Shown one piece after another: positions 17,606-26,112 of a stretch of DNA of 42,867 nt. Made by a program: the position numbers and the translations under genes. Numbering within the stretch: the first letter of the stretch is position 1; every line of letters starts with the position of its first letter. Origin of the DNA: UBA1081 sp045537555 (lineage in GTDB: Bacteria > Bacillota > Clostridia > Oscillospirales > Acutalibacteraceae); assembly GCA_045537555.1 (NCBI GenBank), contig JAZSPR010000096.1, forward strand, positions 1-42,867. Direction: 5' to 3'. The notes under the pieces are model-generated. The model saw only the letters and a program-made list of their open reading frames with translations. It did no database searches and was not told the DNA's origin.

Positions 17606-18421
17606 TTATAAATTAAGAAAATCTTTTCTGTATTTCACGCCGAAGAATTCAGCAAGCTCAACCATTTCTTCGTCCTTGATAGTATTCTTACGGGGAAGAT
17701 GAGCTGTGAGCATATAAATCTGGGCAGCCTTTTCAACTGTTTCAATAAGACCGAAGGTTTCATCAAGATTCTTACCTGCACCGTAAATGCCGTGCATACC
17801 CCATACAACAAGACGGAATTCTTCCATTTTCTTTGCAGTTGCTTCACCTATGGAGTTAGTACCGCAGAGCATCCAGGGAAGAACACCTACACCGTCTGGG
17901 AAAACAACGATGCACTCTGTACACATTTCCCAGAGAGTGTGAGTGAAGCTCTTTTCGTCAAGCTCATGAACATAGTTCATCGCAAGAGTGTATGTAGGAT
18001 GTGAATGCATAACAACTCTGTTTTCGGGGTCAACCTTAAGTCTTGCCATATGGCTCATAAGGTGAGCAGGAAGTTCGGATGTGAACTTTCCGCCGTCCTT
18101 GTAACCCCAGAGAAGCTCGGCTGTTGTGCCGTCTTCTGCAATTCTTATGATGCCGAGATTTGTTTCGGGGTCGTGCTCAACATTCTTAAAATATTTGCCC
18201 GTACCTGTAACGATAAAGATTTTGCCGATAAGGTCAGTTGCATCAAAACCTGTGGGAATTGTACGAAGAACCGCATCTTTATCAAGATATTCGTAAACTT
18301 CGTCATTTTCGAGCATGTAGCTGATGTTACCGCCGTTTCTTTCGTCCCAACCGAGGCGGTACATATTGGCTGTCATTTTTTTCATTTCTTCCACAAAGGG
18401 AGCTGTAAGTATATTTTTCAT
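17606..18421 (-). CDS. rhaD: Rhamnulose-1-phosphate aldolase
   Basis: 271 residues, the family length. Class II aldolase splitting L-rhamnulose 1-phosphate into dihydroxyacetone phosphate and L-lactaldehyde. Zinc ligands His139 and His141 (MHSHPT) and His210 (GMHGIYGAG), with Glu116 (SELPAH) as catalytic residue, match the E. coli enzyme pattern. The ATG overlaps the rhaA stop by one base (TAATG), so translation is probably coupled. Confidence 0.95.
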   Translation of the reverse strand: MKNILTAPFVEEMKKMTANMYRLGWDERNGGNISYMLENDEVYEYLDKDAVLRTIPTGFDATDLIGKIFIVTGTGKYFKNVEHDPETNLGIIRIAEDGTTAELLWGYKDGGKFTSELPAHLMSHMARLKVDPENRVVMHSHPTYTLAMNYVHELDEKSFTHTLWEMCTECIVVFPDGVGVLPWMLCGTNSIGEATAKKMEEFRLVVWGMHGIYGAGKNLDETFGLIETVEKAAQIYMLTAHLPRKNTIKDEEMVELAEFFGVKYRKDFLNL

Positions 18422-19659
18422 TATCTTTTCACCAGAATTTCCTGTTCGTATTTTTTAACTTCGTCAATGTATGAAACGCTTACGTTTTCTCTTCTGAGAT
18501 ATTCATTCCATACAGCACCGAAGGGTGCTGTTTTCATTTCTTCCTGAAGTACCATAAGTGAAGTGATGTCGTTTTCTTCCTGAAGAGCCTGCATTTTTGC
18601 ATTGGGCTCAAGAAGTGCGAAAAGAAGAGCCTTCTTTACATTTCTTACACCTGTAATCCATGCTGAAATACGGTTGATTGAAGCATCGAAATAGTCTGTT
18701 GCAATGAAAACACGGTCGAGAGCATCATTTCTTACGATTTCCTTTGCAATTTCCTTTGTTTCATCATCAAAGAGAACTACATGGTCTGAGTCCCAACGCA
18801 TAGGTCTTGTAATGTGAAGAGCAATCTTTTCATGGAAAAGAAGCATTGATGAAATCTTGTCGGAAACCATTTCTGTGGGATGATAGTGACCGTTATCCAT
18901 AAGGGGTGTAATACCCTTGTAGTCAGCATAGCTGAGAGCGAATTCAGCTGAGCCTACCGTGTAAGCTTCAAGACCGATACCGAAAACCTTTGATTCAAGT
19001 GTCACATAAACCTTTGACTTATCATAAGGCATATCAAGAATTGCATCAAGTGACTCCTTGAAACGCTTACGAGGAGCAAGTCTGTCTGCGGGTATATCTT
19101 TGTAACCGTCGGGAATCCATATGTTCATAACACAGGGTATACCTGTTTCTGTTGCGAAGTATTCCGAGATTTCAACACAGCGTCTGCAATGCTCAATCCA
19201 GAATTTTCTTACATTTTCATCGGGTGATGAAAGTGTGAGGTCATTCTTTACCATAGGATGTGAGAAAAGTGTGGGATTGAAGTCAATGCCCATGTTTCTT
19301 GCCTTTGCAAACTCAACCCACTTTGCAAAATGCTTGGGCTCAAGTGCATCTCTGTCTGCAAACTCGCCGTCTTCAAAAATCGCATAGCTTGCATGAAGAT
19401 TGAGCTTTTTCTTGCCTGGGATAAGTGAAAAAGCCTTGTCGATATCAGCCATAAGCTGTTCGGGAGAGGTTGCCTTGCCGGGATAGTTACCTGTTGTCTG
19501 GATACCGCCCGAAAGAGCTTCCTTTGAGTCAAAACCCGTAACGTCATCACCCTGCCAGCAATGAACGGATACAGTTATGTCCTTTAATTTTTCAATTGCA
19601 CTTTCGGTGTCAACACCAAGTGCCGCATATTCATTTTTTGCAATTTCGTAAGCTGTCAT
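18421..19659 (-). CDS. rhaA: L-rhamnose isomerase
   Basis: 412 residues. Converts L-rhamnose to L-rhamnulose, a metal-dependent isomerase. Recognised by the N-terminal VHCWQGDDVTGFD, by LHASYAIFEDG, CVMNIWIPDGYKDIPADRLAPRKRFKESL, and by the metal-site region YTVGSAEFALSYADYKGITPLMDNGHYHPTE and HITRPMRWDSDHVV. GGGAGG lies 6 bases before the ATG. It leads the unit rhaA-rhaD-GH36. No rhaB (rhamnulokinase), rhaM or transporter gene lies in the window, so the kinase step must come from elsewhere. Confidence 0.96.
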   Translation of the reverse strand: MTAYEIAKNEYAALGVDTESAIEKLKDITVSVHCWQGDDVTGFDSKEALSGGIQTTGNYPGKATSPEQLMADIDKAFSLIPGKKKLNLHASYAIFEDGEFADRDALEPKHFAKWVEFAKARNMGIDFNPTLFSHPMVKNDLTLSSPDENVRKFWIEHCRRCVEISEYFATETGIPCVMNIWIPDGYKDIPADRLAPRKRFKESLDAILDMPYDKSKVYVTLESKVFGIGLEAYTVGSAEFALSYADYKGITPLMDNGHYHPTEMVSDKISSMLLFHEKIALHITRPMRWDSDHVVLFDDETKEIAKEIVRNDALDRVFIATDYFDASINRISAWITGVRNVKKALLFALLEPNAKMQALQEENDITSLMVLQEEMKTAPFGAVWNEYLRRENVSVSYIDEVKKYEQEILVKR

Positions 19660-19687
19660 AAGAGCCTCCCAAAAACATTGATAATTA

Positions 19688-19716
19688 ATTATACCTTTTT
19701 ATTATAAATATTGCAA
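19688..19716 (-). promoter_or_regulatory. Sigma-A promoter for rhaA-rhaD-GH36
   Basis: On the minus strand TTGCAA, 17-base spacer, TATAAT. It is back to back with the promoter at 19748-19776, so any regulator binding here could control both units. Confidence 0.75.
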
Positions 19717-19747
19717 TGAGATTTTACATTTTTTACATAAAGAATTA

Positions 19748-19776
19748 TTGACACTCAATCGCCCTTGTGATAGACT
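19748..19776 (+). promoter_or_regulatory. Sigma-A promoter for the PHP gene
   Basis: Consensus TTGACA, 17-base spacer, TAGACT; AAAGGAG follows before the ATG at 19817. Confidence 0.8.
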
Positions 19777-19816
19777 AAATTTATAAAACAATTGTATTCT
19801 GAAAGGAGAAGACAAT

Positions 19817-21283
19817 ATGAAAAAAAGATTCACTTCATGTGCAAAAAAGGTAACGGCATTACTCCTTGTTTTTCTTATGACGGGTATAATTGCAATTCCC
19901 GTTTCTGCTCAAAACACAAAGAATTACATCATTGACAATCCTTACGAAGATATTGACTGGGATACATGGGGAAGCTACAAAACACAGCTTCATTCCCACA
20001 CAAACGCAAGTGACGGTTTTCTCACAATCCATGAATATGTAAAAAAGCATTATGATATGGATTATGATATTGTTGCCGTTACGGATCACGGCACAATCAA
20101 CAAGGGCTGGGATGTTGCCCCTGAACTTGTACCGATTCTGCGACTTATCAAATACGAAAGAACTCAGATGAAACCGATTAATCCTCTCACAGCCGAAGAA
20201 TATGAGGCTTACACATCGGGCTCTGCATATTCCGAAACAAGAACTCATGAAAACGGCATGCTCGATGTCCCCAAGGGCATTGAACTCAACATGGCAACTC
20301 CCGTTGCAGATTGTCATCTCACAGGCTATTTCTCAGACTACGGTCAGGGACTTGCAGGTGTTTTCGGTGATTACGAAACTCCCGCAAGAGAAGTCATGAA
20401 TGACGGCGGCATCACTTTCCTTTCTCATGTAGGCGAATATGTCTACACAGATAAAGATTCTCAGAATTATGTAGGTCAGAAAGTTGACGATTACTACGCA
20501 AACAAGTTTGCAAGACTTTTCATTGATTATCAGGGCTCTGCTCTGGGTATGGGTATAAACAGTGCATCCGATGCACACACCCGTTGCGACAGAATTCTCT
20601 ATGACCAGATTCTTGCCAAGACAATTCCCAACGGTGTTGTTCCATGGTGTAACACTTTTGCAGATTCACACAACGAGCAGTCAATTAATGATGCATACAC
20701 ATGGACATGGATGGAAAACTTCACAATGGAAGATTTCCGTGAAAGCCTTGAAAAAGGTCAGTTCTTCTCAGTTTCTCACTATTCAAACGGTGTTGAGCTC
20801 AACGGTATGGAAGAAATCCCCGGCTACAGCGAGCAGAAGGTTGTTGATGAAAAGCTTTATCTTCTTGACAATACTCCCAATGTAACAAGACTTGAAGTTG
20901 ATCAGGAAAACGACACAATCACAGTTGAAGGCGAAAACTTTAACCTTATCACATGGGTTTCAGACGGCAATGTTATTCTCCGTGAAGAAATAACAGACGG
21001 TAAGGCAACTCTTGACCTGCACAGAGAGGATCTCCTTGCAGAGCCTTACATGTATGTAAGATTTTACATCACGGGTGAAAACGGCATCTGCTATTCACAG
21101 CCCATGGTTCTCAATGTTGAAGGTGAAGAATTTCCCGCAGTTGATATTCCCGAAACAAACGACATTTCAACATTCCTGCGTGACCTTGTAACATTTATTG
21201 ATAATATTTTCTTCAAGTACAATCCCCTTATCTGGGCATTCAAGTTCTTTGCACTCGGTTACAATCCGATTGAGAGACTCTGA
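19817..21283 (+). CDS. Secreted PHP-domain metallo-phosphoesterase-like protein
   Basis: 488 residues with a signal peptide (about 1-31, cut near PVSAQ). The PHP motifs that bind a metal cluster are visible in order: QLHSHTNASDG, VAVTDHGT, GIELNM, CHLTGYF, FLSHVGEY and ASDAHTR. PHP domains hydrolyse phosphoesters, as in histidinol phosphatases and DNA polymerase III. A C-terminal beta-rich part (about 350-450) and a hydrophobic tail (FIDNIFFKYNPLIWAFKFFALG) may bind the membrane. The export signal sets it apart from cytoplasmic PHP enzymes. Substrate unknown. Confidence 0.85.
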   Translation: MKKRFTSCAKKVTALLLVFLMTGIIAIPVSAQNTKNYIIDNPYEDIDWDTWGSYKTQLHSHTNASDGFLTIHEYVKKHYDMDYDIVAVTDHGTINKGWDVAPELVPILRLIKYERTQMKPINPLTAEEYEAYTSGSAYSETRTHENGMLDVPKGIELNMATPVADCHLTGYFSDYGQGLAGVFGDYETPAREVMNDGGITFLSHVGEYVYTDKDSQNYVGQKVDDYYANKFARLFIDYQGSALGMGINSASDAHTRCDRILYDQILAKTIPNGVVPWCNTFADSHNEQSINDAYTWTWMENFTMEDFRESLEKGQFFSVSHYSNGVELNGMEEIPGYSEQKVVDEKLYLLDNTPNVTRLEVDQENDTITVEGENFNLITWVSDGNVILREEITDGKATLDLHREDLLAEPYMYVRFYITGENGICYSQPMVLNVEGEEFPAVDIPETNDISTFLRDLVTFIDNIFFKYNPLIWAFKFFALGYNPIERL

Positions 21284-21302
21284 TATTCTTATAATATCAA
21301 CC

Positions 21303-21344
21303 AAAGCTGACTATACATCTTCAGGGGTGTAAAGTCAGCTTTTC
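21303..21344 (+). terminator. Rho-independent terminator
   Basis: AAAGCTGACT / AGTCAGCTTT closes a loop that contains a smaller TACA/TGTA stem; a short T run follows. It ends the PHP gene. Confidence 0.85.
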
Positions 21345-21373
21345 TGATATAACTTCAACCCGATTCTCACTTT

Positions 21374-21417
21374 ACGGGAGCAATTTCCGCTTTAAGGGGT
21401 TTAAAAATTACTCCCGT
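21374..21417. promoter_or_regulatory. Inverted repeat before the 21452 regulator gene
   Basis: ACGGGAG and CTCCCGT, 30 bases apart, flank a possible TTTAAA (21400) whose -10 partner TAGAAT is at 21423. A T run follows the second half, so it could be either a terminator/attenuator or the site where the XRE protein controls its own gene. Confidence 0.45.
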
Positions 21418-21451
21418 TTTTATAGAATGGAGATACAAAGGAGGGTTTGCT

Positions 21452-22708
21452 ATGGCAAATAACACGATAGGACAGTTTATTTCAGTTCTCAGAAAAGCAA
21501 ACGGAATGACACAGCAACAGCTTGCTGACAGGCTGAATGTTTCAAACAAAGCTGTCAGCAGATGGGAAAGGGACGAAACAGCTCCTGATATCACATTGAT
21601 ACCTGCCATTGCGGAGATTTTCGGTGTTACCTGTGATGAGCTTTTGAAAGGCGAAAGACTTGATTCCGGAAATATTTCGCAGAGAACGGAAAAACAGGTT
21701 GAAAAACAGCTGTTTTCACTTATCACAAGAACATTGATGAGTTTTAAAACTCTTGTATGGATTGCATTTGCACTTTCTCTGGCGGGACTTGTATGCATGC
21801 TTGCAATAACAATCGTTTTCGCTAAGTCCGAAGCAGGCTTTGCCGTTATGCTGTTATTCCAGATTCCTGCTTTTGTTATAGCTGTTACGGCTGTCAGCAG
21901 AGTAAAAACAACAAAAAGAGGAAATGAACTGTTAAGTCATGCGGAAAGTAATGAGTTAAAAGATTTTGACAAAGCTTTCGGAAATTATTCATTTTTTATT
22001 TTTTGTACGCTGTTCGCCGTGATTCTTATTTCGGTATTTTTACTTTTTGACCTTAATATTACAACACTTTATTTTGAAACGGTGATGACAGAAACCGGTC
22101 TGATGACTACCGGAAAAATTTTTCGTTATGATGTTTTTGTTATTGCACTTGTTCTTTCGGCAATTTATCTCTATCTCAAAGACATTTTTATTGCATGGAT
22201 TACTGAAAAACCGATAAAAATAGATTTTGATAAAACTGTAGTTATTATGACTGCGGTTCAGATAGCTTTTATTGTTCTTGGCGGTGTATTTTTTATTATT
22301 GCACCTTACGGAGATATGTCAGCAGACAGTCCGTCTCCCGTAAGTATCACACTGAATATACTCGGTCTTGCCTGTCTTCTCGGAAATATAATAAGCTTCG
22401 CGGTGTTTATTCTGAGAAACAATAAAAACAGAAAAAAACTGATTTTCAAAGGCATAAGAAACTCTCTTTTCACCGTTTCGGGTTTTCTTATTTCCTTTGT
22501 TCACGGCGTATCTTTCACAACATTTGACGAAATAACAAGTGAATCGACCGTTTGGGAAAGATGTGACGAATGGTCTCCCGGTTATCTGATTATTGCATTG
22601 CTTTTTGCCTTTTCTGTTATCATTCTTTTTAAAGTGATTGAAAGAATTATTGAAAAATATAAAAATAAACATAAAACATATTGCAGAGAAGATGTAAACA
22701 ATGTATAA
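21452..22708 (+). CDS. XRE-family regulator with multi-span membrane domain
   Basis: 418 residues. The N-terminal XRE helix-turn-helix (about 6-66: LRKANGMTQQQLADRLNVSNKAVSRWERDETAPDITLIPAIAEIFGVTCDELL) is followed by a linker and about seven hydrophobic helices from residue 105 to the end. It is thus a membrane-held DNA-binding protein; the signal it reads is unknown. GGAGGG lies 8 bases before the ATG. It may be co-transcribed with the GH130 gene 29 bases downstream, although that gene also has a promoter of its own overlapping this gene's last codons. Confidence 0.85.
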   Translation: MANNTIGQFISVLRKANGMTQQQLADRLNVSNKAVSRWERDETAPDITLIPAIAEIFGVTCDELLKGERLDSGNISQRTEKQVEKQLFSLITRTLMSFKTLVWIAFALSLAGLVCMLAITIVFAKSEAGFAVMLLFQIPAFVIAVTAVSRVKTTKRGNELLSHAESNELKDFDKAFGNYSFFIFCTLFAVILISVFLLFDLNITTLYFETVMTETGLMTTGKIFRYDVFVIALVLSAIYLYLKDIFIAWITEKPIKIDFDKTVVIMTAVQIAFIVLGGVFFIIAPYGDMSADSPSPVSITLNILGLACLLGNIISFAVFILRNNKNRKKLIFKGIRNSLFTVSGFLISFVHGVSFTTFDEITSESTVWERCDEWSPGYLIIALLFAFSVIILFKVIERIIEKYKNKHKTYCREDVNNV

Positions 22709-22709
22709 T
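22681..22709 (+). promoter_or_regulatory. Sigma-A promoter for the GH130 gene
   Basis: TTGCAG, 17-base spacer, TATAAT, lying inside the last codons of the upstream regulator. The implied transcription start near 22716 fits the ATG at 22738 and excludes the ATG at 22681. Confidence 0.7.
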
Positions 22710-22737
22710 TAAAGAAAAATCCTCAGGAGGAGAGACT

Positions 22738-23688
22738 ATGGCAAAAATTATCGGTGCAAACATCCCCAACATTCCGTGGCAGGACAAGCCCGAAGGATAT
22801 AAATACCCCGTCTGGAGATATGACGGCAATCCCATTATCACAAGAGACAACCTTTACGGTGCAAACAGCATTTTCAATTCAGCAGTTGTACCTTTCGGCG
22901 ACGGCTTTGCAGGTGTTTTCAGAGTTGACAACATCAGCCGTGACCACACACTCGTTGTAGGTTATTCAAAAGATGCTATAAGCTGGGAACTTCAGGAAGA
23001 AGTTATTTTCAGAGGTTACGACCCCCGTCTTTGCGAAATTGAGGGCAAATACTACCTTTCATGGGTTAATCTCACACCTCAGGGTACAACAATCGGTATT
23101 GCATATACAACCGATTTCAAAGAATGGGTTCAGCTTGAAGATGCATGTTATCCCGTTGCAAGAAACGGCGTACTCTTCCCCCGTAAGATAAATGATGAAT
23201 ATGTTCTCTTTATCCGTCCCTGCGACAGAGGTCACACACCCTACGGTGATATTTTCTTAAGCCACAGTAAGGACCTTACATACTGGGGCAAACACAGATG
23301 GGTTATGTCACCCGTGAAAATCTGGGAAAGTACAAAAATCGGTGCAGGTCCCACTCCCATTGAAACAGACGAAGGCTGGCTGTGCTTCTATCACGGTGTT
23401 CTCACAAGCTGCAACGGCTTCACTTATGCTATGGGTGCAGCTATTCTTGACATTAACGAGCCGTGGAAAGTAAAGCACAGAGCAGACTGCTTCCTCCTGG
23501 CTCCCCACGAAATGTATGAGCTTGTGGGCGACGTTCCCAATGTTGTATTCCCCTGTGCGGCTCTTGCTGATGCAGAAAGCGGCAAAATCGCTATCTATTA
23601 CGGCGGCGCTGATACTGTTGTTGCTCTTGCATTCACAACAGTTGACGAAACAATCAGGTTCATCAAAGAACATGACCTTATGAAATAA
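22738..23688 (+). CDS. Glycoside hydrolase family 130 protein (beta-mannoside phosphorylase-like)
   Basis: 316 residues, start chosen at 22738 for the CAGGAGGAG site and the promoter position. The five-bladed propeller family GH130 is recognised by NAVV-like FNSAVVPFGDGFAGVFRVDN, the catalytic Asp95 in GYDPRL, WVNLTPQGTTIGIAYT, NGVLFPRKI and the phosphate-side segment GAGPTPIETDEGWLCFYHGV. GH130 enzymes mostly phosphorolyse beta-1,4- or beta-1,2-mannosides to mannose 1-phosphate, which the phosphohexomutase at 10299 might then use. Exact linkage is not readable. The last 20 codons recur at 27308-27373 as a remnant of a lost paralogue. Confidence 0.9.
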   Translation: MAKIIGANIPNIPWQDKPEGYKYPVWRYDGNPIITRDNLYGANSIFNSAVVPFGDGFAGVFRVDNISRDHTLVVGYSKDAISWELQEEVIFRGYDPRLCEIEGKYYLSWVNLTPQGTTIGIAYTTDFKEWVQLEDACYPVARNGVLFPRKINDEYVLFIRPCDRGHTPYGDIFLSHSKDLTYWGKHRWVMSPVKIWESTKIGAGPTPIETDEGWLCFYHGVLTSCNGFTYAMGAAILDINEPWKVKHRADCFLLAPHEMYELVGDVPNVVFPCAALADAESGKIAIYYGGADTVVALAFTTVDETIRFIKEHDLMK

Positions 23689-23696
23689 AATATCTG

Positions 23697-23723
23697 ACGG
23701 CAGGGGAAACCTTGCCGTTTTTT
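23697..23723 (+). terminator. Rho-independent terminator
   Basis: ACGGCA-GG / CC-TTGCCGT hairpin with a GGAAA-type loop, then TTTTTG. It ends the GH130 gene. Confidence 0.88.
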
Positions 23724-23729
23724 GTTTAC

Positions 23730-23759
23730 TTGACTCGTCTTTAAAATTTCTGATAAAAT
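23730..23759 (+). promoter_or_regulatory. Possible promoter of the ECF sigma unit
   Basis: TTGACT, 18-base spacer, TAAAAT, 50 bases before the GTG start. An ECF-type self-recognised promoter was looked for but cannot be told apart by eye. Confidence 0.5.
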
Positions 23760-23810
23760 ATTTGTAAGATTAACCGTTTTAAGCAGTCTTATAGTTGAGG
23801 AGGTGATAAA

Positions 23811-24314
23811 GTGACCGATTTTGAGAAACTCTATGATGATTATTTTAATGATGTTTACCGTTATATCCTGAGACTTTCGGGAAGTGAACATGTTGCAGAG
23901 GAAATAACGAGCGACACTTTTTTCAAGGCGATGCAATCCGTTGACCGTTTCCGTGGGGATTGTGATATACGGGTGTGGTTATGTCAGATTGCAAAAAACT
24001 GTTATTATACCTACATAAAAAAGCACTCTAAACAGGAAAGTCTTGACGACGACATTTTTCTCTTTCTGCCTGACCTTTCCGACGGTGTGGAAGAACAGGT
24101 AAGCCGTCATGATGAAGCACAACGGATAAAAGAAATACTGCACCTTATTCCCGAACCCTACAAAGAAGTGGTTATGTGGCGTGTTTTTGCCGAAATGAGT
24201 TTCAGGCAGATAGGACAGATTTTCGGAAAAACCGAAAACTGGGCATGTGTCACTTATCACCGGGCAAGACTCATTATCAGAGAAAGATTGGAGGAAAGCG
24301 AAAATGAAAAATGA
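23811..24314 (+). CDS. ECF-type RNA polymerase sigma factor
   Basis: 167 residues, GTG start with a GAGGAGGTG site. Sigma-2 region at about 5-70 (YDDYFNDVYRYILRLSGSEHVAEEITSDTFFKAM...RVWLCQIAKN) and sigma-4 helix-turn-helix at about 105-160 (LHLIPEPYKEVVMWRVFAEMSFRQIGQIFGKTENWACVTYHRAR). Directs polymerase to a small stress or signal regulon. The stop codon overlaps the start of the anti-sigma gene by 11 bases, so the two are made together. Confidence 0.93.
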   Translation: MTDFEKLYDDYFNDVYRYILRLSGSEHVAEEITSDTFFKAMQSVDRFRGDCDIRVWLCQIAKNCYYTYIKKHSKQESLDDDIFLFLPDLSDGVEEQVSRHDEAQRIKEILHLIPEPYKEVVMWRVFAEMSFRQIGQIFGKTENWACVTYHRARLIIRERLEESENEK

Positions 24315-25575
24315 ATGCAGTCTGATGCTTGACTTACTGCCCCTTTATTCGGAAGACATGGTCAGCGAAGAATCATCGGAAATTATAAAAGAACATCTTT
24401 CAAACTGTCCCGACTGCAGAGAGAAACTGTCATTTCTTAAAGAGACGGATGACATTCTTTTACCTGCAAAAGAAGAAATCAAACCTTTTAAAAAGATACT
24501 GAAAAAGACAAACAGACAGTTCAACGTGCTGTGTTATGCAGTTATCATTCTTCTTCTGTTCATCGGTGTATCATTCAGCGACTGGGGCGAAAATATGCTC
24601 AAAAGCATTGCCGTTATGCCTGCCACAGGTGCACTGGGATATGTTCTTTTCCGTTACAAGACTCTTTACAAGTTACCGCTGATGCTTCTTGTGACGGAAG
24701 CTTTTGCCTTTGCAATAAACATCATCGAACATGATTTTTATATGATAGGTCTCAATGTGGCACTCGCTTTGCTGTGCATTCTTGCAGGTTTTCTTTTTGC
24801 CGTGCTTGTTCATTTTATATTCAGGAAAGATAATAAAAAAACATTTCTCAGGATAATTTCCTGCTTCGTGGCAATTGTATTATTTTCAGGAATATGTTTT
24901 CTGACAACTGCCGTTGCAGGCAATCCCGTTTCAAGAATCCTTGCAGGAATAAATATCAATGAATATGTTGAAAAAAACTTCAGTGGTCAGGGGTATGAAG
25001 TAACAGACATAAAGTTTGACTATCTGAGCGCTTCCTATGTTGCATCCGTAGAAGTACCCGGCAGCTTTGACAGACACTTCAGTATTTCTGCCGGTCTTGA
25101 CGGCAAAGTAAAGGATAAAATACATGCTGACAACAGTTGGTTAACCGAAAACACAGCCGACAGAATCAGAAGCACATACAAAGATGCCGTTGAGGCTGTT
25201 TTTTCCAATCCTGATTTTCAGTACCCGCAGGCATCCCTGTTCGCAACAATTGATTTTGAAGAAAATCCGGATCTTTACGATAAACTTGAACCCGATATGC
25301 AGTTTAATATCAATGAATTCGGTGCAAAGGCAGGATGTATCAGTATTGAAATATGGGAAAACAACCTGACTGCTGAGCATGCCGCAGAGATTATGCTTCA
25401 CACAAAGGAACTTCTTGACAAAAACGGTATTGAGTTTTATAAAATGGATTGTAATATCCGCAATCCCGACACGGAAAATTATGAAGCATTTTATGTGGAA
25501 GATTTCCTCTCGGATGAAATCTATGAAGAGGGCATGATTGAAAGAGTAAACATTGCGGGTGAAATGCATATCTAG
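24304..25575 (+). CDS. Zinc-finger anti-sigma factor, multi-span membrane protein
   Basis: 423 residues, start chosen at 24304 by the TTGGAGG site. An N-terminal ZAS domain (Cys5, His31, Cys35, Cys38 in HLSNCPDC) binds the partner sigma factor. About four to five membrane helices follow (about 75-220). The C-terminal half (about 225-420) is predicted outside the membrane; it may sense the signal. Such proteins hold the ECF factor inactive until a signal releases it. Gene overlap with the sigma factor supports the pairing. Confidence 0.88.
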   Translation: MKNECSLMLDLLPLYSEDMVSEESSEIIKEHLSNCPDCREKLSFLKETDDILLPAKEEIKPFKKILKKTNRQFNVLCYAVIILLLFIGVSFSDWGENMLKSIAVMPATGALGYVLFRYKTLYKLPLMLLVTEAFAFAINIIEHDFYMIGLNVALALLCILAGFLFAVLVHFIFRKDNKKTFLRIISCFVAIVLFSGICFLTTAVAGNPVSRILAGININEYVEKNFSGQGYEVTDIKFDYLSASYVASVEVPGSFDRHFSISAGLDGKVKDKIHADNSWLTENTADRIRSTYKDAVEAVFSNPDFQYPQASLFATIDFEENPDLYDKLEPDMQFNINEFGAKAGCISIEIWENNLTAEHAAEIMLHTKELLDKNGIEFYKMDCNIRNPDTENYEAFYVEDFLSDEIYEEGMIERVNIAGEMHI

Positions 25576-25581
25576 TAAAAC

Positions 25582-25617
25582 AAAACCTTCCGTATTTTTA
25601 CTTACGGAAGGTTTTTT
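25582..25617 (+). terminator. Rho-independent terminator
   Basis: Perfect 13-bp stem AAAACCTTCCGTA / TACGGAAGGTTTT, loop TTTTTACT, then T residues. Repeat B2 follows at once. Confidence 0.93.
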
Positions 25618-25740
25618 ACTTTATAGGAAACTGCGTTTCCATAAAGCAAAAAATTATATGTCCCGCCGATTTGCCCTACAGGCACGGCAATGGACTAACC
25701 GAAAACGGTTGCCACAGGCGTACGGCGACCGTTTTCTTAT
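25618..25740 (+). repeat. Hairpin-rich repeat B2
   Basis: Second copy of B1. The outer hairpin CTTTAT-A-GGAAAC / GTTTCC-ATAAAG and ATTATATGTCCCGCCGATTT are kept; the middle hairpin is GCC-CTACA-GGC in place of GCCC-TTC-GGGC; CGAAAACGG still pairs with CCGTTTTC although the bases between have changed. It ends in TATAAATCAG, the first bases of an A-element end, which abut the stop codon of the convergent XRE gene. Confidence 0.75.
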
Positions 25741-25743
25741 AAA

Positions 25744-25947
25744 TCAGTCAATTTTCAGGTCAAGCAATTCATCTGCACTCACATTATAAAATTCACAAAG
25801 CTTTTTTAAATCTTCAATGGCAAGTTTTGCTCTGCGTTTTTCAATATGGTCATAACCCTGTTGTGATTTGTTTATTATTTTTCCAACGGATTTCTGAGAT
25901 AAATCATTATCGATACGTAAAGCTATAAGTTTTTCAAGATAATCCAT
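25744..25947 (-). CDS. Small XRE-family transcriptional regulator
   Basis: 67 residues, start at the ATG at 25947 with GGGTGA seven bases upstream (the GTG at 25956 is part of that site). It is a bare helix-turn-helix: LIALRIDNDLSQKSVGKIINKSQQGYDHIEKRRAKLAIEDLKKLCEFYNVSADELL. It is divergent from the membrane protein gene at 26113. Two ACTC-N7-GAGT palindromes between the genes are likely its operators. Confidence 0.85.
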   Translation of the reverse strand: MDYLEKLIALRIDNDLSQKSVGKIINKSQQGYDHIEKRRAKLAIEDLKKLCEFYNVSADELLDLKID

Positions 25948-25971
25948 AATTATCACCCGATAAAATCATAC

Positions 25972-26014
25972 AATACTCTTATTTTGAGTATTGACAATAA
26001 CTCATACATTGAGT
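25972..26014. promoter_or_regulatory. Paired operators ACTC-N7-GAGT
   Basis: AATACTC-TTATTTT-GAGTATT at 25972-25992 and ACTC-ATACATT-GAGT at 26000-26014. The first touches the -35 box and the second lies between -35 and -10 of the promoter at 25991-26019. Binding would block transcription, so the XRE protein at 25744 is the likely repressor. Confidence 0.75.
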
Positions 26015-26019
26015 ATAAT
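25991..26019 (+). promoter_or_regulatory. Full-consensus sigma-A promoter (distal) for the 26113 gene
   Basis: TTGACA, 17-base spacer, TATAAT, with both boxes matching consensus. It is overlapped by the operator pair. Confidence 0.9.
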
Positions 26020-26050
26020 AATTATGATGAACAAAAATCTGATTTATTTC

Positions 26051-26079
26051 TTGACAAAACCTGACATCAGTTATATATT
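26051..26079 (+). promoter_or_regulatory. Second promoter (proximal) for the 26113 gene
   Basis: TTGACA, 17-base spacer, TATATT, 60 bases downstream of the first and free of the GAGT operators. It could give expression that the repressor does not control. Confidence 0.7.
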
Positions 26080-26112
26080 AAAATCAGGAACACAAAAAAA
26101 GGAGAGAATATT

